From positions 62,001-126,000 of the forward strand of contig NZ_WPHG01000003.1 in NCBI RefSeq assembly GCF_009742725.1: a stretch of DNA of 64,000 bases. The letters are read 5' to 3'. Shown in pieces: positions 56,896-64,000 of this stretch. Source of the stretch: Nitratireductor arenosus. Lineage in GTDB: Bacteria > Pseudomonadota > Alphaproteobacteria > Rhizobiales > Rhizobiaceae. The notes under the pieces are model-generated. The model saw nothing but the letters and a program-made list of their open reading frames with translations, did no database searches and was not told the origin of the DNA. Made by a program: the position numbers and the translations under genes. Every line of letters starts with the position of its first letter. The first letter of the stretch is position 1.

Positions 56896-57432
56896 TCAGT
56901 CCTCGTGTCGTTGCGCCGACATCAGCCTGCTGCCGTGGTCGTAGACCCCGGTCAGCAGTCCGAGCGCCCTGGTCAAGGCTTCGAGATGTTGGTCGCCGTC
57001 GCTGAGTTCGCCCACCGAAGCGGTCAGATATTCGCGCCGCATGGCGACCAGCCGGGCCGAGATGCGCGCGCCCTCGGCGGTGACCTCGTAGGCCGTGCCG
57101 CGCTTCGAGGCGCCCCGGACCTGGCGCGCGAGACCCGCCTTCATCAGCTTGCGCAGCGAATATTGGACGTTGGAGGCGTCGTCGCGATTGGCGAAGCGCA
57201 GCAGGTCGCCGACCTTGCGCGGCGAACCTGCGACCACGAGCTGCTGCAGGATGACGCAATCCTGGCCGGTGAGATTGTTGTCGCGCGCCGCTGGGCCGAG
57301 CAACGAACTGGCAAAACGATAAAACGCCTCGGCCGCGCAGATCAGCGCTTGTTCGAAGGCGGTGATGGCCGCCTCGCGGCTCGTCGCAGACAAATGCGGC
57401 GCGATCCGAAGCGCTGACGCGCCCTCGGTCAT
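56896..57432 (-). CDS. MarR family winged-helix regulator
   Basis: 178 residues from ATG 57432; a TTG at 57468 with GGTGA upstream would add 12. The winged helix covers about 60-120 (RKVGDLLRFANRDDASNVQYSLRKLMKAGLARQV in pieces) with long dimerisation helices at both ends. It precedes the orphan binding protein on the same strand and is divergent from a GST gene; an A/T-rich inverted repeat lies at 57472. It probably represses both and is relieved by an aromatic effector. Confidence 0.85.
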   Translation of the reverse strand: MTEGASALRIAPHLSATSREAAITAFEQALICAAEAFYRFASSLLGPAARDNNLTGQDCVILQQLVVAGSPRKVGDLLRFANRDDASNVQYSLRKLMKAGLARQVRGASKRGTAYEVTAEGARISARLVAMRREYLTASVGELSDGDQHLEALTRALGLLTGVYDHGSRLMSAQRHED

Positions 57433-57471
57433 GTGAGGATTATCACTGGATTTGACCGATGGTTTCAATGT

Positions 57472-57488
57472 AATTTCACCATTAAATT
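57472..57488. promoter_or_regulatory. inverted repeat between MarR and GST genes
   Basis: AATTT (57472-57476) and AAATT (57484-57488) with a 7-base spacer, overlapping TAAT/ATTA (57471-57484), form a small A/T-rich palindrome in a GC-rich background, between the divergent MarR and GST starts. MarR operators are of this size. Confidence 0.4.
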
Positions 57489-57523
57489 CACGATTGATTA
57501 TGCCGATCGCGCAGGAAAGGTCA

Positions 57524-58237
57524 ATGGCGATGTCGATGGTTCTCTACGAACTCGTGGGCCGGGACGGTCTGCGATACAGCCAATTCTCCTGGCGCTCGCG
57601 TCTCGCCTTGGCGCATAAGGGGCTGGACGCTTCTTTCTGCCCGGTCGCCGTCAGCGACAAGGCCGCGCTCGCTTTCAGCGGCCAGGACAAGGTGCCGGTC
57701 CTGGTCGACGGCGCGCGCGTCGTCCCCGATTCCTGGGCGATCGCCACCTATCTCGAAGAGCACTATCCCGACCGGCCGTCGCTGTTCGGCGACGCGACCG
57801 CGCGGGCGTTGGCGGCGTTCGCTGCGCAATGGGTCGACCGGCAGGTCGTGCCGGTGCTGGTGCCGCTGCTGGCGATCGATGTGGTCGCGTGCCTGGACGC
57901 GGCGGATGCCGCCCATCTGCGCGGCCAGTTCGAGCGCGCTTTCGGCGCCACGCTCGAAGAGCTCGCCGCCGATCGCGAGCGGCGTATCAAGAGCTTCCGG
58001 CGGACGATCGCGCCGGCGCGCGCGGTGCTGCGCGCGACGCCGTTCCTGTCGGGCGCGCGGCCGGCTTACGCCGACTATGCGCTGTTCAGCATCTTTCAGT
58101 GGGCCAGGCTGGTCAGTCCGTTCGAGCCGCTCGAAGACGGCGATCCGGTCGGCGTGTGGCGCGAGGCGATGCTGGACCTGTTCGACGGTCTCGCCCGCTC
58201 CCATCCGTCGTGGCGGGAGCGGGCTGAAGCGGACTGA
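57524..58237 (+). CDS. glutathione S-transferase family protein
   Basis: 237 residues. The N-terminal thioredoxin-like half has KVPVLVD (cis-Pro) and the Glu/Ser glutathione motif PDSWAIATYLEEHYP (about 67-81); the C-terminal half is helical. ATG 57524 is chosen for its AGGAAAGG site; the frame to 57452 would overlap the MarR promoter. In aromatic-acid clusters GSTs can act as maleylpyruvate isomerases or ring-opening helpers, a possible role here. It ends 17 bases from a convergent gene. Confidence 0.85.
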   Translation: MAMSMVLYELVGRDGLRYSQFSWRSRLALAHKGLDASFCPVAVSDKAALAFSGQDKVPVLVDGARVVPDSWAIATYLEEHYPDRPSLFGDATARALAAFAAQWVDRQVVPVLVPLLAIDVVACLDAADAAHLRGQFERAFGATLEELAADRERRIKSFRRTIAPARAVLRATPFLSGARPAYADYALFSIFQWARLVSPFEPLEDGDPVGVWREAMLDLFDGLARSHPSWRERAEAD

Positions 58238-58253
58238 AGGCTGGGGCCGCGCC

Positions 58254-58814
58254 TCACACCCGATCGTTGCCGTCCCAGGCCATGCGCGACAGGAAGTCGT
58301 CAAGCGGCGTTTCGGCCAGCCGCGAGAAATAGTTGGACAGCGTCTTCATGGCCAGGCCGACCAGCAGTTCGGCCGCCTGTTGCTGGGTGAAGCCCGCATC
58401 GAGAAAGGCCTCGATCTCCGCCTTGTCGGCCTTGCCGCGCCGTTCCAGCATATGTTCGGTGAAGCTGCGCAGCGCCTGCAGGCGGGTATCGTTAGCCGGC
58501 GAACCGGCTCGTACCGCCTCGATCGCCTCCTTGTCGAGCTTGGCCATGCGCCCGCCCGACGAATGCGCCGCCACGCAGTAGCGGCAGCCGTTGCGGGTGC
58601 TTGCCGTCAGCAGTACGAGCTGCTGCTCGGCCGGCGTGAAGGAGGTCCGGGACAGGATCTCCGTTAGCGTCAGATAAGCTTCCAGCACGACCGGCGCGCC
58701 GGCCATCTGGCGGTAGAGATTGGGCAGCAGCCCGCCCATCTTCTCCTGCACGCCCGAAAGCTGCGCACCGGCATTGCCCGGCGCGGATGCGGGCTCGAAA
58801 AGTTCGTATTGCAT
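58254..58814 (-). CDS. carboxymuconolactone decarboxylase family protein (AhpD-like)
   Basis: 186 residues with the AhpD-type CxxC active site NGCRYCVAAH (C77, C80, H84). The family has thiol peroxidase-linked reductases and gamma-carboxymuconolactone decarboxylases; the CxxC points to the redox branch. It is 4 bases from the CoA ligase gene and on the same strand, last in the aromatic-CoA operon. Its role in that operon is unclear. Confidence 0.87.
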   Translation of the reverse strand: MQYELFEPASAPGNAGAQLSGVQEKMGGLLPNLYRQMAGAPVVLEAYLTLTEILSRTSFTPAEQQLVLLTASTRNGCRYCVAAHSSGGRMAKLDKEAIEAVRAGSPANDTRLQALRSFTEHMLERRGKADKAEIEAFLDAGFTQQQAAELLVGLAMKTLSNYFSRLAETPLDDFLSRMAWDGNDRV

Positions 58815-58817
58815 TGT

Positions 58818-60386
58818 CTATCCTTGTTGGGTTTTGGGAGTGATCAGCATTGCCGCCAGCGCGCCGCGCATGACCTTGCGGGTCGGCGTCATCGGCAGAT
58901 TGGGAAGGATCTCCAGCCTCTCGGGCCATTTATATTTGGCGACGCCGCGCGCCTCGAGCAGCGTGCGGATATCGTCGAGCGTGATCGCCTGGCCGGGCCT
59001 TGCTTCCACGCACAGACAGGCGCGCTCGCCCAGGACGGCGTCCGGATAGGCAACCACGGCGCAGTGCAGCACGGCCTGGTGCGTGATCGCGATCAGTTCG
59101 ACCTCGACGGGGTTGTATTTGACGCCGCCGCGATTGATCAGCTCCTTGGTCCGACCGGTGAGCGTCAGATAGCCGGCCTGGTCGATGCGCGCCAGATCGC
59201 CGCTGCGGAACCAGCCATCCGGGGTGAAAGCGCGTTCGGTTTCGGCCGGGTTGTTCAGATAGCCAGCAAAAACCGACGGACCGCGTACTTCGAGTTCCCC
59301 TTCCACGCCGGCTGGCGCCGTTTCGCCGGTCTCCGCCACGATCCGCAATTCGGTGCGCGGCGAAACCCGGCCAGCCGTGGCGATACGCGTTTCGAGCGGG
59401 TCTTGCGGACGGCCGAACGTGCCGGCCTGCAATTCGCTCATCCCCCAAAGCTGGATGACCGCGCCGTCGTCAAGCAGCGCGTCGACCGCCGCGGCGAGCG
59501 GCGGCGGAACGGTCGTGCCCGAAAGGCAAAGCACTTCCACCGAACGCAGATGCGCCTCCGTCAGCGCGCTCTCGGCGACCAGCGGGGCGAAATGCGCCGG
59601 CGCGGCAAACACATGGGTCGGCGCGAGCGCCTCCAAGTCCTGGGCGAACGAGGCCGGCTGGAACGCCGGCAGCAGCGTGATCGTCGCCCCGGCAGCCAGC
59701 GCCAGGTGGACGGTGAACAGCCCGTAGAGATGCGACAGCGCCGCGACCGACAGGACGCGCGAGTCCGGCCCGATCTCCAGTTCGGCGACGGAGCGGAACG
59801 CGTTGCCCAGAAAGGCGCGCGCGCTGTGCGGGACACCTTTCGGCTCGGCCGTGGTGCCGGAGGTGTAAAGCACAAGATAGGTGTCATCGGGGCCGGCCGC
59901 GGTTTCGACCCTGAGGGGCTCTGAACGCAGCAGCGCCGCGTAGGACAGTGTCCCGTCGACAGCCCCGCCGACGCCGACGACATGCTCGAGTGTCGGCAGC
60001 TCGGCCTTCAGCGCCAGGATGTCGCTTGCCGGCGAGGCCCCGCCGGCGGCCGCGAGCGCAAACACCGCCTTGGCACCGGCATGGCCGATGAGATAGCGCA
60101 GTTCCTTGCTGCGATAGGGCATGTGCAGGGTCTGGAAGATTGCCCCGAGCGCTGCCGTGGCCAGGAACGCCGTCACGAATGCCCGGCCATTGGGCAGTTG
60201 CGCGGCCACGACGTCGTTCTTGCCGATGCCTGAAGCCGCCAGGCCCGCGGCAAGCCTGGCGACGTCGTCGGCCAGCTCGGCGTAGCTGACGTCGGCGCCG
60301 TCGCCGCTGATCGCGACGGCGTCCGGGCGTTCGCGCCGGTGGACCTCCAGCCAGTCCGGCAGCGTCGCCAATTCGGTTGTCGGCAT
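58818..60386 (-). CDS. AMP-dependent acyl/aryl-CoA ligase
   Basis: Adenylates a carboxylic acid and joins it to CoA; 522 residues. Core motifs are VLYTSGTTAEPKGVPHS (about 171-187), the aromatic/acid-site region (WGMSELQAG, about 313-321), FRSGDLARI (about 393-401) and the C-terminal lysine in TPTRKVMRG (about 500-508). It lies 30 bases after the fused monooxygenase/reductase gene on the same strand, so it probably makes the CoA ester that enzyme uses, for example salicylyl-, 2-aminobenzoyl- or another aryl-CoA. Confidence 0.88.
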   Translation of the reverse strand: MPTTELATLPDWLEVHRRERPDAVAISGDGADVSYAELADDVARLAAGLAASGIGKNDVVAAQLPNGRAFVTAFLATAALGAIFQTLHMPYRSKELRYLIGHAGAKAVFALAAAGGASPASDILALKAELPTLEHVVGVGGAVDGTLSYAALLRSEPLRVETAAGPDDTYLVLYTSGTTAEPKGVPHSARAFLGNAFRSVAELEIGPDSRVLSVAALSHLYGLFTVHLALAAGATITLLPAFQPASFAQDLEALAPTHVFAAPAHFAPLVAESALTEAHLRSVEVLCLSGTTVPPPLAAAVDALLDDGAVIQLWGMSELQAGTFGRPQDPLETRIATAGRVSPRTELRIVAETGETAPAGVEGELEVRGPSVFAGYLNNPAETERAFTPDGWFRSGDLARIDQAGYLTLTGRTKELINRGGVKYNPVEVELIAITHQAVLHCAVVAYPDAVLGERACLCVEARPGQAITLDDIRTLLEARGVAKYKWPERLEILPNLPMTPTRKVMRGALAAMLITPKTQQG

Positions 60387-60416
60387 TGATGGACCTCCCT
60401 CCTCGTGAACTCGCGG

Positions 60417-62765
60417 TCAGGCGAGATTGTGCCGTCCGGGCGCGGCCTTCTTTTGCAGGTCGACGAGTTTTTCACGCGTCTTTTCCTGCTCACGGAAGGC
60501 CTGCATGGCGCCGGAAAGATATTGTTTCGGCCACATCGCCTCATTACGGGTCCCGTACCAGGCGGCGGCCTGATGGGTGAAGAACGGGTTCCACAGATGC
60601 GGCCGCGCCAGCGCGACCAGATCGGCGCGCCTGGTGTGCAGGATGGTGTTGATCTGCGCCGGTTCGGTGATCGCCCCGACCGCCATCGTGGCGATCTTGG
60701 GCACGTTGCGGACGGCTTCGGCCAGATGGGTCTGGAACATGCGTCCATAAACGGGCTCCTGATCGGCGACCGTTTGGCCGGCCGACACGTCGATCAGGTC
60801 GCAGCCGGCCTCGTGAAAGGCCGTCGCGATGGCGAGAAGATCCGCCTCCGACAGGCCGCCCTCCTTCCAGTCGGTGCCGGACACGCGCACCGACATCGGC
60901 CGTTCGGACGGCCAGGCCTCCCGCATGGCCGAAAACACCTCCAGCGGCCAGCGCAGCCGGTTTTCGATCGGCCCGCCATAGGCGTCGCTGCGCGTGTTGG
61001 TCAGCGGCGACAGGAAGCTGGCCAGCAGATAGCCGTGCGCGCAATGCAATTCGAGCATGTCGAAACCCGCGCGCGCGGCGCGCCGCGTCGCCGCCACGAA
61101 CTGGTCGCGGATGCGCTCCATGCCGGTCCGGTCCAATTCGGCCGGCACCGCGTTGACGCCGTCGACGAACGGGATCGGCGAGGCGGAGACGAGCGGCCAG
61201 TTGCGGCTTTCCTCGGCGATCGGCACGTCGGCCTTTTGCCAGCCGAGCTGGGTCGAGCCCTTGCGGCCGGCATGGCCGAGCTGCATGCAGATCCTGGCCC
61301 CCGAATGGGCATGCACGAAATCGACGATCTCACGCCAGCGTCGCTCGTGTTCGTCGCTCCACAGGCCGGTGCAGCCCTCGGTGATGCGCGCATCCGGCGA
61401 CGGGCAGGTCATCTCGGTGACGATCAGCCCCATGCCGCCCATCGCGTGCGATCCGTAATGCACCTTGTGCCAGTCGGTCGGGTTGCCCTGGTCGTCGGCG
61501 CTGTACTGCGCCATCGCGCTCATCACCACCCGGTTGGACAGTTCCATCTCGCGCAGGCGAAAGCGGGTGAACATCGGCGTCGGCCGGTTGTCGCGCACGT
61601 CCTCGCCGGTCTCGCGCCAATGGCGCTCGTACCAGGCGTCGTCGGCGCGCTGCACGAAGCCGGGGTCGCGCAGCAGGAGATTGTCGTAGGTCACCGATTT
61701 CGCGCGACACATCACCACCATGGCGAATTGCAGCGGATCGAGATCCCACGACCGGTCCATGTGCTCGAACCAGGCAAGCGAGACGTCGGCATTGTGCTGG
61801 GTGATCTGGCAGGGCGTGCGGCGTTCGCGGTCATAGGCCTCGAAGGCGGCCTCGACGCCGTCCCGTTCATGCGCCACCAGCGCGTCCGACAGGGCGATGG
61901 CGCATTCCATCGCCAGCTTGGTGCCCGAGCCGATGGAAAAATGCGCCGACGCCTTGGCGTCGCCCAGGATAGCAATCTTGCCGGACCGCCAGGTCTCGCA
62001 GAACACGCGCGGAAAGCGGCGCCAGAACGAGCGGTTGAGCAGCAGGGGATGTCCCTCGAGCTCCTCGGCGAAGATGGATTCGAGGCGGCGCCGTGAATCC
62101 TCCTCGTCGAACTCGGAAAATCCGTGCCCCTGCCAGCACGCCTCGTCCATCTCGAACACCCAGGTCGAGCGGTCGGGCTGGTACTGGTAGCAATGCGCGC
62201 AGATGATGCCGTGTTCGGTCTCGCGGAAGAAATAGTTGAACGCGTCCATCGGGCGCGACGAACCCATCCAGCAGAAGCGGTTCTGCTTGAGCTCGGTCTT
62301 TGGCCGGAAATCCTCGGCAAAAGCCTCGCGAATACGCGAATTGATCCCGTCGCTGGCCACGATCACGTCGCTGTCGGCGAAACGTTCGGCGATCGTGTCG
62401 GGGTCGATCGTCGTCCCGAAGCTCAGCGCGACGCCCAGTTGCGCGCAGCGTTCCTGCAGGATGCTCAGCAATGTCTGGCGCGACACGCCGCAAAAGCCGT
62501 TGCCGCCGATGCGGATTTCCTCGCCTTTGAAATGAATGGCGACGTCCTGCCAGTAGGCGAGTTCCTCGCGCATGCGCTCGAAGACCGGCTTGTCGCGGCT
62601 CAGGAATTCGTCGAGCGTCTCGTCGGAAAAGACGACGCCGAAGCCGAACGTGTCGTCGGCCTGGTTCTGCTCGAACACTTCCACCGTCCAGTCCGGACGG
62701 GCCTTTTTGGTCAAGAGCGCGAGATAGAGGCCCCCCGGGCCGCCTCCGACGACGGTGATCTTCAT
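60417..62765 (-). CDS. bifunctional salicylyl-CoA 5-hydroxylase-type FAD monooxygenase / Old Yellow Enzyme fusion
   Basis: 782 residues in two enzymes. Residues 1-385: FAD monooxygenase with VVGGGPGGLYLALL at 4-17, a DG motif VIVASDGINSRI (about 139-150) and a GD motif ILGDAKASAHF (about 276-286). Residues about 395-770: an Old-Yellow-Enzyme barrel with MGLIVTEMT and ELHCAHGYLL (about 575-584). The same layout is known in salicylyl-CoA 5-hydroxylases and in 2-aminobenzoyl-CoA monooxygenase/reductase. It acts on a CoA-bound aromatic acid, with dearomatisation possible in the second case. Start 62765 is used; the frame to 62831 spans the operator. No ring-cleavage gene is in view. Confidence 0.9.
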   Translation of the reverse strand: MKITVVGGGPGGLYLALLTKKARPDWTVEVFEQNQADDTFGFGVVFSDETLDEFLSRDKPVFERMREELAYWQDVAIHFKGEEIRIGGNGFCGVSRQTLLSILQERCAQLGVALSFGTTIDPDTIAERFADSDVIVASDGINSRIREAFAEDFRPKTELKQNRFCWMGSSRPMDAFNYFFRETEHGIICAHCYQYQPDRSTWVFEMDEACWQGHGFSEFDEEDSRRRLESIFAEELEGHPLLLNRSFWRRFPRVFCETWRSGKIAILGDAKASAHFSIGSGTKLAMECAIALSDALVAHERDGVEAAFEAYDRERRTPCQITQHNADVSLAWFEHMDRSWDLDPLQFAMVVMCRAKSVTYDNLLLRDPGFVQRADDAWYERHWRETGEDVRDNRPTPMFTRFRLREMELSNRVVMSAMAQYSADDQGNPTDWHKVHYGSHAMGGMGLIVTEMTCPSPDARITEGCTGLWSDEHERRWREIVDFVHAHSGARICMQLGHAGRKGSTQLGWQKADVPIAEESRNWPLVSASPIPFVDGVNAVPAELDRTGMERIRDQFVAATRRAARAGFDMLELHCAHGYLLASFLSPLTNTRSDAYGGPIENRLRWPLEVFSAMREAWPSERPMSVRVSGTDWKEGGLSEADLLAIATAFHEAGCDLIDVSAGQTVADQEPVYGRMFQTHLAEAVRNVPKIATMAVGAITEPAQINTILHTRRADLVALARPHLWNPFFTHQAAAWYGTRNEAMWPKQYLSGAMQAFREQEKTREKLVDLQKKAAPGRHNLA

Positions 62766-62792
62766 GAACGGCGCTCCAGGGCGGTCAGTGTT

Positions 62793-62825
62793 ATTATGTG
62801 GGAAAGCACATATCATACACATAAT
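62793..62825. promoter_or_regulatory. MarR-type operator cluster
   Basis: TATGTG (62795-62800) and CACATA (62807-62812) form a perfect 6-6-6 palindrome, and ATTATGTG (62793-62800) with CACATAAT (62818-62825) a perfect 8-base repeat with a 17-base spacer. The three half-sites lie between the divergent monooxygenase and MarR starts in an A/T-rich island, as expected for autoregulated MarR repressors. Confidence 0.65.
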
Positions 62826-62889
62826 TGCCAATCAAGACGTCGCCGTGGTAACTGGCGTTTGGCGTGGACAGCCGGAAGGGAAACGGGCC

Positions 62890-63378
62890 TTGGCGACGGA
62901 CGAGATGGTGGAGACCGATGGCGATGCGCGCGTGCCGCGCCCCGACGAGCCGCTGGTCGACGCGCCGGAATATCTGATCTCCTTCCTGCAACGCCTCAAT
63001 CGCGATCAGATGGAGACCGCGCTCAGGGCTTCGGGGCTGAAGCTCACCGGCTGGCGCATCCTGTCGTGCCTGGACGAGCGCGGCCCGATGTCGCTGCTGG
63101 ACCTGGCCGAGCTTTCGGTGATCGAGCGCACGGTAACGAGCCGTCTTGTCGATCGCCTGATCGCCGACGGCCTGGTCAGCAAACAGGCGTTCTCGCACGA
63201 CAAGCGCATTTCGATCGTGGCGATAACCGGCAAGGGGCGGGACCTGCTGCGGGCGAGCAATCTCGGCGTGCGCAATCTGCGCGCCCAATTGTTCAGGGAT
63301 TTTTCCGACGACGAATACCGTCAGCTGTGCCGGCTCCTGCAGCGCTTGAAGGCGAACGCGCAGTCGCTGCGGCGCTGA
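62890..63378 (+). CDS. MarR family transcriptional regulator
   Basis: 162 residues from TTG 62890, which has GGAAGGG 9 bases upstream; ATG 62905 is an alternative and the frame to 62755 crosses the operator. The winged helix (about 45-120) has LDLAELSVIERTVTSRLVDRL as recognition region and KQAFSHDKRISIVAITGKG as wing. It is divergent from the monooxygenase gene and probably represses it until an aromatic acid or its CoA ester binds. Confidence 0.9.
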   Translation: MATDEMVETDGDARVPRPDEPLVDAPEYLISFLQRLNRDQMETALRASGLKLTGWRILSCLDERGPMSLLDLAELSVIERTVTSRLVDRLIADGLVSKQAFSHDKRISIVAITGKGRDLLRASNLGVRNLRAQLFRDFSDDEYRQLCRLLQRLKANAQSLRR

Positions 63379-63531
63379 CCGGGAACATTGTCCCGAAACA
63401 CTGGCCGAAACCATGAAAACGGAGCCGTCCGACGTGGGCGAAGCTCGGTTCTCGGTGTTATGGGATTGCTGCAAAGACCGTAGGCGCTGAACGTCACCAA
63501 GCGAGGGAAATTCCTACCGCATCCTGGCGAT

Positions 63532-64000
63532 CTACTTGCGCACCCAGCCGGACCCGATCTCGGCCAACAGCATCAGGCCGACGATCACCAGCAGGATCGC
63601 CGCGACCCGCGTGCTTTCCAACTGCTGCGTCGTCCCCTTGAGATACCACCCCATGCCGCCGCCGCCGAAGAAGCCGACCACGGTCGCCGCGCGGAAGGCG
63701 ACGTCCCAAGTGTAGATGGCGATGCCGGTAAAGGCGACGCGCACCTGCGGCAGAACCGCGTATTGGAATACTTGCTGCGGGGCTGGCGCCCGCGGAGCGC
63801 ATGGCCTCCACTGGCCCCCTGTCAATCGGCTCGAGGTCGCCGGAAAACAGCTTGCCGGCGAAGCCGATGCAAAACACGGTCAGAGCCAGCGTTCCAGCAA
63901 GCATGCCGAAACCAAGCAACCTCACGAACAGGATTGTCCAGATCGTCTCGTGGATCGAGCGGCTGCCTATGATGGCGAATCGGCTGAGCGGATAGGCGAT
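63532..64000 (-). pseudogene. phnE: phosphonate ABC transporter permease PhnE, 3' part, with a one-base frameshift
   Basis: From the right edge inward the minus strand reads IAYPLSRFAIIGSR, then the PhnE-like core ending at VEAMRSAGAS; from there the reading must shift by one base to continue QQVFQYAVLPQVRVAF, then the C-terminus TTQQLESTRVAAIL and a stop at 63532. The shift lies at a run of four G (63779-63782 on the plus strand); three would keep the frame. The EAA-type coupling loop sits exactly at the break. Either the gene is freshly broken or the base is a sequencing error. The N-terminus lies outside the window. Confidence 0.8.

Overview
The window looks like a 64 kb chromosomal segment of a high-GC alphaproteobacterium of the Hyphomicrobiales (Rhizobiales), probably near Mesorhizobium and other Phyllobacteriaceae. 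The basis is gene order familiar from that order (mgsA-glk-ABC exporter-dapB-EVE-gpmA; tlpA/argH-lptM-lysA-TIGR02302), a RopB/Omp25-like porin, an FzlA-like protein next to queG, and many TRAP and ABC importers. I see no rRNA, tRNA, CRISPR array, insertion sequence or phage gene. Apart from the cut ends and one frameshifted permease at the right edge, the genes are intact and densely packed, often with 4-base ATGA or GTGA overlaps.

Left part (1-10.8 kb): a TRAP importer operon with an M81 (MlrC) peptidase, an alpha/beta hydrolase and an ornithine-cyclodeaminase-like enzyme. It is followed by housekeeping genes: an NDUFA9-like protein, TauE, UppP, an FzlA-like GST, QueG and an SDR. From 10.8 to 18.1 kb come MepA, then mgsA-glk behind a perfect LacI-type palindrome, an ABC exporter, dapB, an EVE protein, gpmA and a GNAT.

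Signalling block (18.3-26.0 kb): an outer-membrane protein, a six-TM hybrid histidine kinase, two single-domain response regulators, a PLP enzyme of the alpha-oxoamine synthase family (which includes the CqsA and LqsA autoinducer synthases), a roughly 30% GC intergenic stretch, and a six-TM PAS-GGDEF-EAL protein. The layout suggests a small-molecule signalling module.

Middle (26.4-35.4 kb): conserved housekeeping genes (TlpA, ArgH, LptM, LysA, TIGR02302, MsrB/MsrA, an antiporter).

Catabolic block (35.5-52.6 kb): an M28-like peptidase that lacks the usual catalytic Glu pair, an IclR regulator flanked by two matching GAAACA-N-TGTTTC operators, and a long operon: hydantoin/Asp-Glu racemase, a dipeptide-type ABC importer, an MDR oxidoreductase, HyuB, HyuA, an M20 peptidase and then a glycerate 2-kinase. 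The importer's binding protein is apparently a circular permutation of the SBP_bac_5 fold. The operon probably takes up and opens hydantoin- or oxoproline-like compounds or peptides.

Right part (52.6-64 kb): a class II aldolase/Fe(II) dioxygenase pair with a divergent LysR; a MarR regulator with an orphan LIV-type binding protein; a GST; and an aromatic-CoA set (carboxymuconolactone-decarboxylase-like protein, acyl-CoA ligase, fused FAD monooxygenase/Old-Yellow-Enzyme) with a divergent MarR and a clear inverted-repeat operator. The window ends in a phosphonate permease gene with a one-base frameshift.
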